Positions 1 to 6,741 of a stretch of 10,522 nucleotides of DNA are shown piece by piece. The DNA lies in the NCBI GenBank assembly GCA_030591795.1, contig JAUVAJ010000025.1, positions 1 through 10,522 of the forward strand, read 5' to 3'. The stretch is from Desulfuromonadales bacterium. Lineage in GTDB: Bacteria > Desulfobacterota > Desulfuromonadia > Desulfuromonadales > UBA2294. Made by a program: the position numbers and the translations under genes. The notes under the pieces were generated by a model. It was given only the letters and a program-made list of their open reading frames with translations, was not told the DNA's origin and did not search any database. How positions within the stretch are numbered: position 1 is the stretch's first letter; each line of letters opens with the position of its first letter.

Positions 1-3000
1 GGCGTGATCCATAACCCTTCGGATGCCAACTTTACCAGCTGTGAAGATTGCCATACCGCGACCCCTTCAGATAATCACTGGGATGGCGTAGCGCAGACCA
101 GTGATCCGATCATAAACTTTGATGCAGCCCTGACTGGTTTTGCCGACGGTACGCCGCCAACCTGTGCTTCATCGTGTCATAGCGACAGCGCTGGCTGGGG
201 TCGTATCTGGCACGAAAATGCCGATCTGGCCGACGGCAGCGAATGTGCTGGTTGTCACGGTACCATGGGAGACTGGCGAGCAGGATCGAGCCACGAACAG
301 ACCTTCGGTGGTAGCGCCTCGACACGCGGCGCTGGCCATAACAGCGGTAGTGGCGTCTGTGAAGACTGCCATTCCTATCCCTCCGTTGCAGGTAATCACA
401 ACACCGGTGTTCACCGGATCAATATCAACGATCCCGGAACCGGTATCACTGAAGGTGGCGGGCGTGCCTGGTGTGCCGATTGTCACAGTGATGATGGTGC
501 CCCGACGACCAGCGGCACTCATACCATTACCCAGTCGATCTTTACGCTGCAGACGGTTGATGGGGCCAATGATCCAGTCGGTTCCTGTACTGGTTGTCAC
601 GGTACCGGTGGTGCCAACTACTGGCCGGATAACTCGACCGCTCACGTTGCCAACGATGAGCCTGGCGAGCATCAGGCACACATGCAACTACTGGCCCGTC
701 GAGCCTACAATGAGGATATTGCAACCTTGTTGACCGACAATGGCAACGGTACCACCGATTTTAAACAGAAATCGCTCTGTGACTATTGCCACAAGGCGAC
801 CACCCAGGATGTCACGCATAACGACGGCACCGCTAACGTCTTCCCGAGCGCTGTGAATGCTCTCCGTTTTCAGGACGGCGCCAGCGATACCGGCACCTTG
901 GCGAGCTATGACGGCGGTGCTAGCGGTACCTGCTCTAGTGTCGACTGTCACAACAGTAAATCAAATATTCCTGGAACCTATGGCTGGTATGATAGCGGTG
1001 CGGCCGATTGCGACATGTGTCATTCTCCTGGCGGGCACGCAGAGGATTTTGCTAATCCGACGACAGGCCTTCACAATATTACGCCGACCACCAGCGGCAT
1101 CACACATAATGACTCGCTGACCGCTTGCGATACCTGTCATTCTCTGATTCCAGATAATTACGTTTTACAGGCATCAGCTCATGTCGATGGAACCTTCAAT
1201 GCCGATGCTCTAAACAACACTGATCGTTATCTGTTTGCCGATTATGATGATTCGGTTAGCCCCGGTACTTGCGCTGGTGGTAACTCCGGTGCTGCCGGTT
1301 GTCACGACGGCAATGGTGAAGTTGGCACATGGAAGCGACGTTGGAGCGATACCGCTGATAATGGTGGTACGGTCGTCTGTGATAACTGTCACGGTGGTGT
1401 GAACGGTGAGGGGACCTGGACTTTCGGTTCCAATAACACTATTGGTGACAATAATATGAGCCACGATCGCAACTGGGACGGTGAAGGTGCCCTCGAGGTA
1501 ATCGGCCAGCATAGTGCCGACACCAGCTCCACCGATCGTTGCAACACCTGTCATGTCTACGGGGATGTTGAATACGGCGCTTTCGGCTGGGCTGGTGGTT
1601 CTGCTCATGGCAATGATAAGATCGATATGAACGATTCGCTTGGTTATTCACGCAGCGGTGGTGATGCTTACGGTTGCACCAGCAACTGTCACACCACCCC
1701 TGGATCGCATCTGACCGAGAGTTCCAACTGGACCCTGGGGGCTATAACTGGACCAAGCCTCGGTTGTGACAGTTGTCATGGCGGTGGTGCTCCTGCTGCC
1801 GGGGTTGATTCTTCAAGCCCGCACGTTGTCAGTACCTTCGGTGGTTCTTTTATCTCCTGTGGCGAATGTCATCCTGGTGATGGTGTTGGTACCCAACATA
1901 CAGCGGCCGGTGTCGTCAGTATCCCGAATAATACCAATGTCGGAATCAATTATGTAAATGGTGTGAACAGCTACGCCGGTTTCAACGGTATTGTTCTCGG
2001 CGGTACGGCAACCAGTGGCAGTACCGAGGCGGAGATCTGCTGGAACTGCCATGATTTTAATAGTGATGGTGACGTCAACGATGCCAACGAGCCAAACGAG
2101 TGGGGAACCAACACCGGGAGTATCTACGATTACGGGACCCTTGATAATAAGAACTGGTTCAGTGCTAATTGGTCCAGTGGTGCTGGTTTCGCCTATAAAA
2201 ATGGTGGCCTGACCACGGCCTTGAATGCCAATGGCGCCTCAACGCACGGGACTAACGGTGGTGCGCAGGGCGTTGATGCTGTCTCTGAAATTGGCTGCTC
2301 CTACTGTCATGATGTTCACGACACGGCTGGTGGTGTCAACGGTGCTCCGTTCCTACGTGGTACCTGGATCGGTAGTAGGTATCCGGAAGATGGAGCCCCT
2401 CTGAGCGGCTATACTTATGCCGCAGGTGTGAATAAATATACAACTTCTGGTCTTGAAGCACCGCCTCGCACTCAAGCCGGAGAAAACACCTCCGGTGGCT
2501 GGCAGATTGACGAGAACAACGGAGACCCGAACAGTGGTGTGACTTTTGCCCAACACGCTGGACTTTGCTCTCTTTGTCATGGTGATGGTGATGCTGTTGA
2601 GGGTGAAACGGCTGACCGTGATGCGATTGAAGGTTTATGGTCGGGTCATATCAATACTGTTGCTGGTGGTAGCCACAACGGCACCAATAATATCTTCAGT
2701 AACTCAATCCGTAACGGTACCGGCAACTTTGATACCGGTATGTGGATGGGAGCGTTGAACTCGACCGGTTACAGCGGTTCCTGGATGCATGGTATACGTA
2801 ATGATGATGGTGGCGATGGTGTAACCACCGGTGACGCCAATGAGATGATTGTGCCTGGTAAGGCGTTAGCTTATAACGAATTTGCATGGTCCGTCACAGT
2901 TGATACCGGTACGGTTGATGATACTTTTCACAACTTTACCTGTTCCAAGTGTCACAACCCGCATGCATCGCGTCTGCCGCGACTGATGATTACCAATTGT

Positions 3001-3195
3001 CTTGACGTTTCGCATAACACTTGGGACGATGATTTTATTGGAGCTTCCAACTGGGCAACCTTTGAGAGCTACACTCGCAATAATAACCGGGAATTCGCTT
3101 ATGCCTCCACCGCCCAGAACTGTCATCGTTATGCCGACATGCCGGCTGGTGGTGCAGTTGAGGAGCCAGGTTGGAACAGCGTAACTCCATGGTAA
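1..3195 (+). CDS. Large multiheme c-type cytochrome, 5'-truncated (about 20 heme sites visible)
   Basis: Probable periplasmic or extracellular electron-transfer protein. The frame is open to the left edge, no signal peptide or ribosome site is visible, and the in-frame GTG at 4 has no support as a start, so the N-terminus is missing; 1064 residues remain. I count 16 CXXCH sites, starting at 40, 244, 358, 472, 586, 778, 1009, 1126, 1378, 1540, 1765, 1858, 2038, 2296, 2566 and 2941. Four more sites are atypical: CX3CH at 163 and 1675, CX4CH at 931, CX9CH at 1270. These use 40 of the 42 cysteines; the other two are near the C-terminus (2998 and 3121). The CX4CH...CXXCH pair matches the Geobacter domain GSu_C4xC__C2xCH. 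The chain is rich in Gly, Asn, Asp, Thr and His and poor in Lys, as in secreted cytochromes. The C-terminal CSKCHNPHA...NCLD...NCHR arrangement recalls large Geobacter cytochromes. Class is sure; redox partner and exact location are not. Confidence 0.95.
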   Translation, partial: GVIHNPSDANFTSCEDCHTATPSDNHWDGVAQTSDPIINFDAALTGFADGTPPTCASSCHSDSAGWGRIWHENADLADGSECAGCHGTMGDWRAGSSHEQTFGGSASTRGAGHNSGSGVCEDCHSYPSVAGNHNTGVHRININDPGTGITEGGGRAWCADCHSDDGAPTTSGTHTITQSIFTLQTVDGANDPVGSCTGCHGTGGANYWPDNSTAHVANDEPGEHQAHMQLLARRAYNEDIATLLTDNGNGTTDFKQKSLCDYCHKATTQDVTHNDGTANVFPSAVNALRFQDGASDTGTLASYDGGASGTCSSVDCHNSKSNIPGTYGWYDSGAADCDMCHSPGGHAEDFANPTTGLHNITPTTSGITHNDSLTACDTCHSLIPDNYVLQASAHVDGTFNADALNNTDRYLFADYDDSVSPGTCAGGNSGAAGCHDGNGEVGTWKRRWSDTADNGGTVVCDNCHGGVNGEGTWTFGSNNTIGDNNMSHDRNWDGEGALEVIGQHSADTSSTDRCNTCHVYGDVEYGAFGWAGGSAHGNDKIDMNDSLGYSRSGGDAYGCTSNCHTTPGSHLTESSNWTLGAITGPSLGCDSCHGGGAPAAGVDSSSPHVVSTFGGSFISCGECHPGDGVGTQHTAAGVVSIPNNTNVGINYVNGVNSYAGFNGIVLGGTATSGSTEAEICWNCHDFNSDGDVNDANEPNEWGTNTGSIYDYGTLDNKNWFSANWSSGAGFAYKNGGLTTALNANGASTHGTNGGAQGVDAVSEIGCSYCHDVHDTAGGVNGAPFLRGTWIGSRYPEDGAPLSGYTYAAGVNKYTTSGLEAPPRTQAGENTSGGWQIDENNGDPNSGVTFAQHAGLCSLCHGDGDAVEGETADRDAIEGLWSGHINTVAGGSHNGTNNIFSNSIRNGTGNFDTGMWMGALNSTGYSGSWMHGIRNDDGGDGVTTGDANEMIVPGKALAYNEFAWSVTVDTGTVDDTFHNFTCSKCHNPHASRLPRLMITNCLDVSHNTWDDDFIGASNWATFESYTRNNNREFAYASTAQNCHRYADMPAGGAVEEPGWNSVTPW
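163..258 (+). repeat. Paired-heme module 1 of the cytochrome (CX3CH + CXXCH)
   Basis: The first motif is CASSCH, with three residues between the cysteines. After 21 residues containing two tryptophans comes CAGCH. The layout matches the three other paired modules in this protein (starting at 931, 1270 and 1675). The shared ancestry is inferred from layout, not from an alignment score. Confidence 0.6.
931..1023 (+). repeat. Paired-heme module 2 (CX4CH + CXXCH, GSu_C4xC__C2xCH type)
   Basis: CSSVDCH is followed after 19 residues (including GWYDSG) by CDMCH. This is the textbook order of the Geobacter CxxxxCH...CXXCH domain, which makes it the reference copy for the other modules in the protein. 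Confidence 0.75.
1270..1392 (+). repeat. Paired-heme module 3 (CX9CH + CXXCH)
   Basis: CAGGNSGAAGCH has nine residues between the cysteines. It is followed after 24 residues, with two tryptophans, by CDNCH and a GG pair. It looks like the CX4CH module with a Gly/Ala-rich five-residue expansion in the first motif. Whether heme is attached at the CX9CH site cannot be told from sequence. Confidence 0.55.
1675..1779 (+). repeat. Paired-heme module 4 (CX3CH + CXXCH)
   Basis: CTSNCH (three-residue spacing) is followed after 24 residues, with one tryptophan, by CDSCH and GGG. The layout is the same as module 1 at 163-258. Confidence 0.55.
2053..2091 (+). other. Dockerin/EF-hand-like calcium loop inside the cytochrome
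   Basis: Directly after the CWNCH heme motif the protein reads DFNSDGDVNDANE. This fits the calcium-loop pattern D-x-N-x-D-G-x-V-N, with Asp/Asn at loop positions 1, 3, 5 and 9, but position 12 is Asn rather than the usual Asp or Glu. Calcium binding is an inference. Confidence 0.4.
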
Positions 3196-3227
3196 TTTAT
3201 GGTTGTTGATTTGTATGTTTAACCAAC

Positions 3228-3256
3228 AAGGGCCGGAAGATATCTATCCGGCCCTT
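3228..3256 (+). terminator. Hairpin terminator after the cytochrome gene
   Basis: A perfect 10-bp GC-rich stem (3228-3237 with 3247-3256) and a 9-base loop begin 32 bases after the cytochrome stop codon. The T-run after it is poor (AAGTATTTG), so termination may be weak. As a near-symmetric stem it may also act as an end-protecting hairpin. Confidence 0.6.
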
Positions 3257-3544
3257 AAGTATTTGCTTTCATGCAGAGAGTTGAAACGGTTGGTAATTAG
3301 ATAAACTTCCTGGCGTTAACGAGTGATATGTTTTCTAGTGACACCAGTCTGGTCGATAAAATTGAGATCTGTTAGGTAGGTGTATGCAGAGATGTCTACA
3401 CGTTTTTATGTGGATTATGCTTTTGTGATGTTACCTGTGTTTGTTCGTTCAGTTCATCTTGTAAAGACTTACTCGCCGACGGTAAGTCGTTCAACATTCT
3501 TAATATTCATCGTTTAAAGATGTTCGTGTTTGCAGATGCTAAAC
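3257..3544. other. Intergenic region without a recognised gene
   Basis: These 288 bases lie between two convergent transcription units. Only very short open frames are present and none has a convincing ribosome site. Base composition is more AT-rich than in the genes. The only structure I see is a short inverted repeat at 3466-3488 and a weaker one at 3380-3401; no known riboswitch or RNA gene was recognised. Confidence 0.6.
3466..3488. repeat. Short inverted repeat in intergenic region
   Basis: GACTTAC at 3466-3472 is matched by GTAAGTC at 3482-3488 across a 9-base spacer. It could be a hairpin in a transcript or a binding site for a dimeric regulator. No T-run follows, so it is not an obvious terminator. 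It could be chance. Confidence 0.3.
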
Positions 3545-3584
3545 AAAAAAGGCCGCCGTAATCACATTTGCGGCGACCTTTTTT
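3545..3584 (-). terminator. Intrinsic terminator of the rarA / FGE-like operon
   Basis: A-run 3545-3550 plus GGCCGCCG pairs with CGGCGACC plus T-run 3571-3584 around a 12-base loop. The single non-Watson-Crick position is a G-U wobble on the minus strand but a C-A mismatch on the plus strand, so the structure suits minus-strand transcription. It begins 18 bases after the minus-strand stop at 3603. The A and T runs on both sides mean it may also stop leftover transcription from the cytochrome side. Confidence 0.85.
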
Positions 3585-3602
3585 GTGTTTGCCTGATTGT
3601 TT

Positions 3603-4400
3603 TTAAGGCTCAAGCACAAGACGAAACCCTACGTCTTTATAACCTTTATCACCACGCTCCCAGCTTCGTGCAAATGAGCGAATTTCAGTGCCGAATTGTT
3701 GCCAAGACCCTCCACGGGTGATTCTTGTAGAGGTGTCCTTTGAGACCCAGGCGCTGTTGTCTATCGGCGCACCTTCGTAGTTGTCGTGGCGGGTGTCTTG
3801 ACACCATTCATAGACATTGCCGGTAAGGTCGTAAATCCCGTAAGGGTTTGGAGGGAATGAACCGACAGGTGCAGTATTCTGTTTGTCCCACTTACTTCCG
3901 CAGTCAAGACAGTTTGCCATGCCTGGAGTTAGCTGAAAGCCCCACCAGTAGGGTGTTGTTTTTCCACCTCGTGCTGTAAATTCCCACTCAGACTCTGATG
4001 GTAAACGTATTGTACGACCGGACTTTTTGCTTAGCCATTCTGTGAAGTCGATGGCGTCTTGCCACGATACATTGATAACCGGACGAGCACCTCGTCCCAA
4101 ACCATTGTCTTGGGGTTTGTTTCTGCCGGTAGCGTTGCAAAATTTATCGTACTGATCAAAAGTGACTTCAAATTTGCCGATGTAAAAATCAGACAGTGAG
4201 ACTTTATGGGCAGGCACAGCAAGAATATCTTTCTTTTTGATGTCACCCATATCGAATTTACCGCCATTGATCCAGACAAATTGGATGTTATCGATTGTTA
4301 CGATTACTTCTTCTAACTGATCGGCCCTTGATGCAGCTGGGGTAAGGCACAAAAGCGTGAAAAGAAGTCCTGCGGCACAACTGGTCAACGTAGTTTTCAT
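3603..4400 (-). CDS. Secreted formylglycine-generating-enzyme-fold (SUMF1/FGE-sulfatase) protein lacking the catalytic cysteines
   Basis: 265 residues. Residues 1-26 look like a type I signal peptide (hydrophobic stretch, then ASRA before DQ), so the product is probably periplasmic. The FGE-sulfatase fold shows in order: GGKFDMG (46-52), HKVSLSDFYIGKFEVT (65-80), PVINVSWQDAI (107-117), RLPSESEWE (132-140), ANCLDCGSKWD (162-172), YDLTGNVYEWC (190-200), TRGGSW (228-233) and DVGFR (256-260). True FGEs have a cysteine pair in the C-terminal arm before the final GFR; here that arm reads RSFARSWERG with no Cys. Formylglycine formation is therefore unlikely, and a binding or structural role is more plausible. 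The CXXC at 164-167 remains. I chose the ATG at 4400 because GAGAGAG lies 6 bases upstream; the GTG at 4415 overlaps the rarA stop and would put charged residues before the signal peptide. It starts 14 bases after rarA, implying co-transcription. Confidence 0.88.
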   Translation of the reverse strand: MKTTLTSCAAGLLFTLLCLTPAASRADQLEEVIVTIDNIQFVWINGGKFDMGDIKKKDILAVPAHKVSLSDFYIGKFEVTFDQYDKFCNATGRNKPQDNGLGRGARPVINVSWQDAIDFTEWLSKKSGRTIRLPSESEWEFTARGGKTTPYWWGFQLTPGMANCLDCGSKWDKQNTAPVGSFPPNPYGIYDLTGNVYEWCQDTRHDNYEGAPIDNSAWVSKDTSTRITRGGSWQQFGTEIRSFARSWERGDKGYKDVGFRLVLEP

Positions 4401-4406
4401 GGTTTT

Positions 4407-4413
4407 CTCTCTC
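4407..4413 (-). promoter_or_regulatory. Ribosome-binding site deciding the FGE-like start
   Basis: GAGAGAG on the minus strand lies 6 bases before the ATG at 4400. It sits exactly where the alternative longer GTG reading would begin, which favours the shorter form. Confidence 0.5.
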
Positions 4414-4414
4414 A

Positions 4415-5746
4415 CTATTTATTTGTGTTGTTTTTTTTGTCGAATTTATCAATTTTGATCTGTTTCCACCAGTCCATCCGCTCGCCGATCATTTTCTCGT
4501 AGCCGTGATCGGTCGGAGTGTAAAACTTATTGTCTTTTATATCCTCTGGCAGATAATCCTGCGCCTGATAACCATCCGGATTGTCATGCGCATATTTGTA
4601 GCCCTTGCCGTAATCAAGATCTTTCATCAATTTAGTCGGCGCGTTGCGGATATGCAGAGGGACGGGGAGGGCGCCACTGCTCTTAACTTCGGCCTGGGCG
4701 GCCTTAATCCCGGCATAGCTGGCGTTGCTCTTTGGTGCGGTGGCGAGGTAGGTGACGGCTTGAGCCAGGGTGATGCGTGCTTCCGGCAGGCCGACGAAAT
4801 GAACCGCCTGCTGGGCGGCAACGGCAAGTTGCAGGCCGCGTGGGTCAGCATTACCTACATCCTCCGAAGCGAAGATCACTAATCGACGCATGATGAACAT
4901 CGGGTCTTCACCGGCTTCGAGCATGCGGGCCAGCCAGTAGAGAGCGCCGTCCGGGTCTGAGCCGCGCAGGCTCTTGATGAAGGCGGAGATGATGTTGTAA
5001 TGTTCTTCGGCACCCTTATCATAAAGGATCGCCTTTTTCTGCAACGTCTCTTCGGCTATTGCCAGGTCGACCTTGCCGTTAATCGGCGCGGAGACCGCAA
5101 CTTCCAGAGCATTAAGAGCGACGCGGGCATCGCCGTCGGCGCGGGCGGCGAGGAAATCGAGGGCCTCATCGCTGACCTCCGGTCGGGGGTGCGGCAACCC
5201 TTGTGGGTCGGACAGCGCGCGGTCGAGTAGGATACGGATGTCGTCAGCCTGTAGCGGTTCGAGTACAAAGACTCTTGAGCGCGACAGTAGGGCAGCGTTG
5301 ATTTCAAATGACGGGTTCTCGGTAGTTGCACCGATCAGGATAATGTCACCTTTTTCAACGTAAGGGAGGAAGGCGTCCTGCTGGGCTTTATTGAAGCGAT
5401 GAATTTCATCGACGAACAGCAGTGTCCGCCGGTTATGATATTTTTTCTCTTCCTGGGCCTGGGCGACGATCTCCCGAACGTCCTTAACCCCCTGTAGCAC
5501 TGCCGAAAAGAAGACAAAGTTGCACTTGCTGGTGCTGGCGATGACCTGGGCGAGGGTGGTTTTGCCGGTACCGGGCGGCCCCCAGAACAGGACTGAGGAG
5601 AGCTGGTCCGATTCGATCAGCCGGCGTAGCAGTTTTCCTTCGCCGATCAGTTGTTGCTGGCCAACCATGTCGTCTAGTTTGTGCGGACGCAGGCGTTCGG
5701 CCAGCGGGATACCGTCAGGATTTGGTGTGGCTTCAAAAAGATCCAT
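4415..5746 (-). CDS. rarA: Replication-associated recombination protein A (RarA/MgsA family AAA+ ATPase)
   Basis: 443 residues, close to the E. coli RarA length. RarA is a cytoplasmic clamp-loader-like AAA+ ATPase that acts at stalled or gapped replication forks. Visible: N-terminal PLAERLRP...VGQ box (14-30), Walker A GPPGTGKT (56-63), Walker B LLFVDE (109-114) followed by IHRFNKAQQDAFLP, sensor 1 TTENPSFE (141-148), arginine-finger region LLSRSRVF (153-160), and the family C-terminal region with EDVGNADPRG and LPVPLHIRNAPTKLMK. The open frame runs 30 codons further upstream to 5836, but the ATG at 5746 has AAGGG just upstream and gives the usual MDLFE start, so I use it. It is first in a minus-strand pair with the FGE-like gene and divergent from nadK. 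Confidence 0.95.
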   Translation of the reverse strand: MDLFEATPNPDGIPLAERLRPHKLDDMVGQQQLIGEGKLLRRLIESDQLSSVLFWGPPGTGKTTLAQVIASTSKCNFVFFSAVLQGVKDVREIVAQAQEEKKYHNRRTLLFVDEIHRFNKAQQDAFLPYVEKGDIILIGATTENPSFEINAALLSRSRVFVLEPLQADDIRILLDRALSDPQGLPHPRPEVSDEALDFLAARADGDARVALNALEVAVSAPINGKVDLAIAEETLQKKAILYDKGAEEHYNIISAFIKSLRGSDPDGALYWLARMLEAGEDPMFIMRRLVIFASEDVGNADPRGLQLAVAAQQAVHFVGLPEARITLAQAVTYLATAPKSNASYAGIKAAQAEVKSSGALPVPLHIRNAPTKLMKDLDYGKGYKYAHDNPDGYQAQDYLPEDIKDNKFYTPTDHGYEKMIGERMDWWKQIKIDKFDKKNNTNK

Positions 5747-5780
5747 GATTTCCCTTGTTTGAATCCTTGTTAACTGAACT

Positions 5781-5786
5781 ATTATA
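5781..5786 (-). promoter_or_regulatory. Candidate -10 box for rarA
   Basis: The minus strand reads TATAAT, a perfect sigma-70 -10 element, 34 bases upstream of the rarA ATG. The -35 position (TCGCCT at 17-bp spacing) is poor, so an activator or weak constitutive use is possible. Confidence 0.45.
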
Positions 5787-5820
5787 CCGATTGTCTGTCG
5801 ACAAGGCGAGGGTGAAAAGA

Positions 5821-5849
5821 TAGACTTGCCTGACATGCTGTGTTAAATT
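5821..5849 (+). promoter_or_regulatory. Candidate promoter for nadK-recN-acetyltransferase
   Basis: TAGACT (5821-5826) and TAAATT (5844-5849) are separated by 17 bases. Each matches 4 of 6 consensus positions. It lies 29 bases before the nadK start and is the best candidate in the divergent gap, but it is weak. No clear LexA-type palindrome was seen here despite recN downstream. Confidence 0.35.
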
Positions 5850-5877
5850 TTCGCAATTATCCGCAAGGAGGGAAACT

Positions 5878-6729
5878 ATGCAGCGGATTGGTATATTTGC
5901 CAAGAAAAATCAACCAGATGCAGTTGCGTTGGCCCAGAAGCTTGAAAACTGGCTGAGTGGTCGTGGTGTGACCGTTCTTTGTGAGGAAGACCTGGCCGGC
6001 AAAATGGGGGTGCCGGGCAAACCGTCTGCAGAGATCCCGCCTAATTGCGATATGCTCATTGTTCTCGGTGGTGACGGCACGCTGATTTCCGTCGCCCGGG
6101 CTGTCGGTTCGCTTGAGACGCCAATCCTTGGTGTTAACCTGGGCAGTCTCGGTTTCCTGACCGAAATTACGACCGATGAGTTGTTTCCTGTGCTGGAACA
6201 AATACTGGCCGGAAATTACCAGATGTCTGAGCGTTTGATGCTCAATGTGTTGGTCACCCGCGACTGTAAGCTGGTTGAAAAGCACCTGGTGCTGAACGAT
6301 GTGGTGATTAATAAAGGGGCGTTGGCCCGAATCATCGACATGAAGGTCTGGGTCAAAGAGTCGTACTTGACCACTTTCAAGGCCGATGGTTTGATAATTT
6401 CTTCACCGACCGGCTCGACCGCTTACAATATGGCGGCCGGCGGCCCGATTATCAATCCCGGTTCCGAGTGTCTGGTTATTACACCGATTTGTCCACATAT
6501 GCTGACCAACCGACCGATGATTGTCTCGGCTGATTCATCGATTCGGGTCGAGGTGATGTTTCAGGATGAGAACGTGTTCTTGACCGCCGATGGTCAGGTT
6601 GGAACTTCATTGCAGGCTGGCGATATTGTTGAAGTCCAGCAGGCGCCAAACCGGACACGATTGATTCTCAGCCCGGAGAAAGATTACTTTGAGATTCTGC
6701 GGACCAAATTACGTTGGGGGGAGCGGTAA
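5878..6729 (+). CDS. nadK: NAD kinase (ATP/polyphosphate-dependent NAD+ to NADP+)
   Basis: 283 residues, normal for bacterial NadK. It phosphorylates NAD+ to NADP+ in the cytoplasm, the only known route to NADP. Motifs seen: GGDGT (64-68, with the catalytic Asp66), NLGSLGFL (87-94), NDVVINKG (140-147) with the Asn-Asp of the NAD site, and SPTGSTAY (176-183). A C-terminal DGQ triplet also fits the family. The ATG is preceded by a strong AAGGAGGG (5865-5872) at 5-base spacing. It is first in a plus-strand series, 12 bases before recN. Confidence 0.97.
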   Translation: MQRIGIFAKKNQPDAVALAQKLENWLSGRGVTVLCEEDLAGKMGVPGKPSAEIPPNCDMLIVLGGDGTLISVARAVGSLETPILGVNLGSLGFLTEITTDELFPVLEQILAGNYQMSERLMLNVLVTRDCKLVEKHLVLNDVVINKGALARIIDMKVWVKESYLTTFKADGLIISSPTGSTAYNMAAGGPIINPGSECLVITPICPHMLTNRPMIVSADSSIRVEVMFQDENVFLTADGQVGTSLQAGDIVEVQQAPNRTRLILSPEKDYFEILRTKLRWGER

Positions 6730-6741
6730 ACGCGTTAATTC

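Noticed and set aside
4..6. GTG as the start codon of the multiheme cytochrome
   Set aside because: The frame is open to the window edge, there is no signal peptide after it and no room to see a ribosome site; the gene is simply cut.
1210..1608. 132-residue antisense open frame in the cytochrome gene
   Set aside because: Rich in Thr, Ile and Val as expected from the complement of Asn/Gly/Asp-rich cytochrome codons; no ribosome site or recognisable motif, and the plus frame is clearly coding.
1..3195. CRISPR or DNA tandem repeat suggested by recurring TGTCAC/TGTCAT words
   Set aside because: The words are the Cys-His codons of heme motifs at irregular distances; there is no repeated spacer structure.
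3380..3401. GTGTA...TACAC followed by a T-run as a terminator
   Set aside because: Only five base pairs, AT-rich, with a 12-base loop; too weak to call.
3530..3721. 63-residue plus-strand open frame across the minus-strand terminator
   Set aside because: It reads through the terminator hairpin and the end of the FGE-like gene; composition is not protein-like.
4377..4388. Lipobox-like LTSC near the N-terminus of the FGE-like protein
   Set aside because: The Cys is at residue 8, before the hydrophobic stretch rather than after it, so a type I signal peptide fits better than a lipoprotein signal.
4505..4882. 125-residue plus-strand open frame opposite rarA
   Set aside because: It lies wholly inside the conserved rarA C-terminal region and shows no domain or start signal.
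5747..5836. 30-codon N-terminal extension of RarA
   Set aside because: It covers the likely promoter -10 box and has no family similarity; the ATG at 5746 has a good ribosome site and the usual RarA start.
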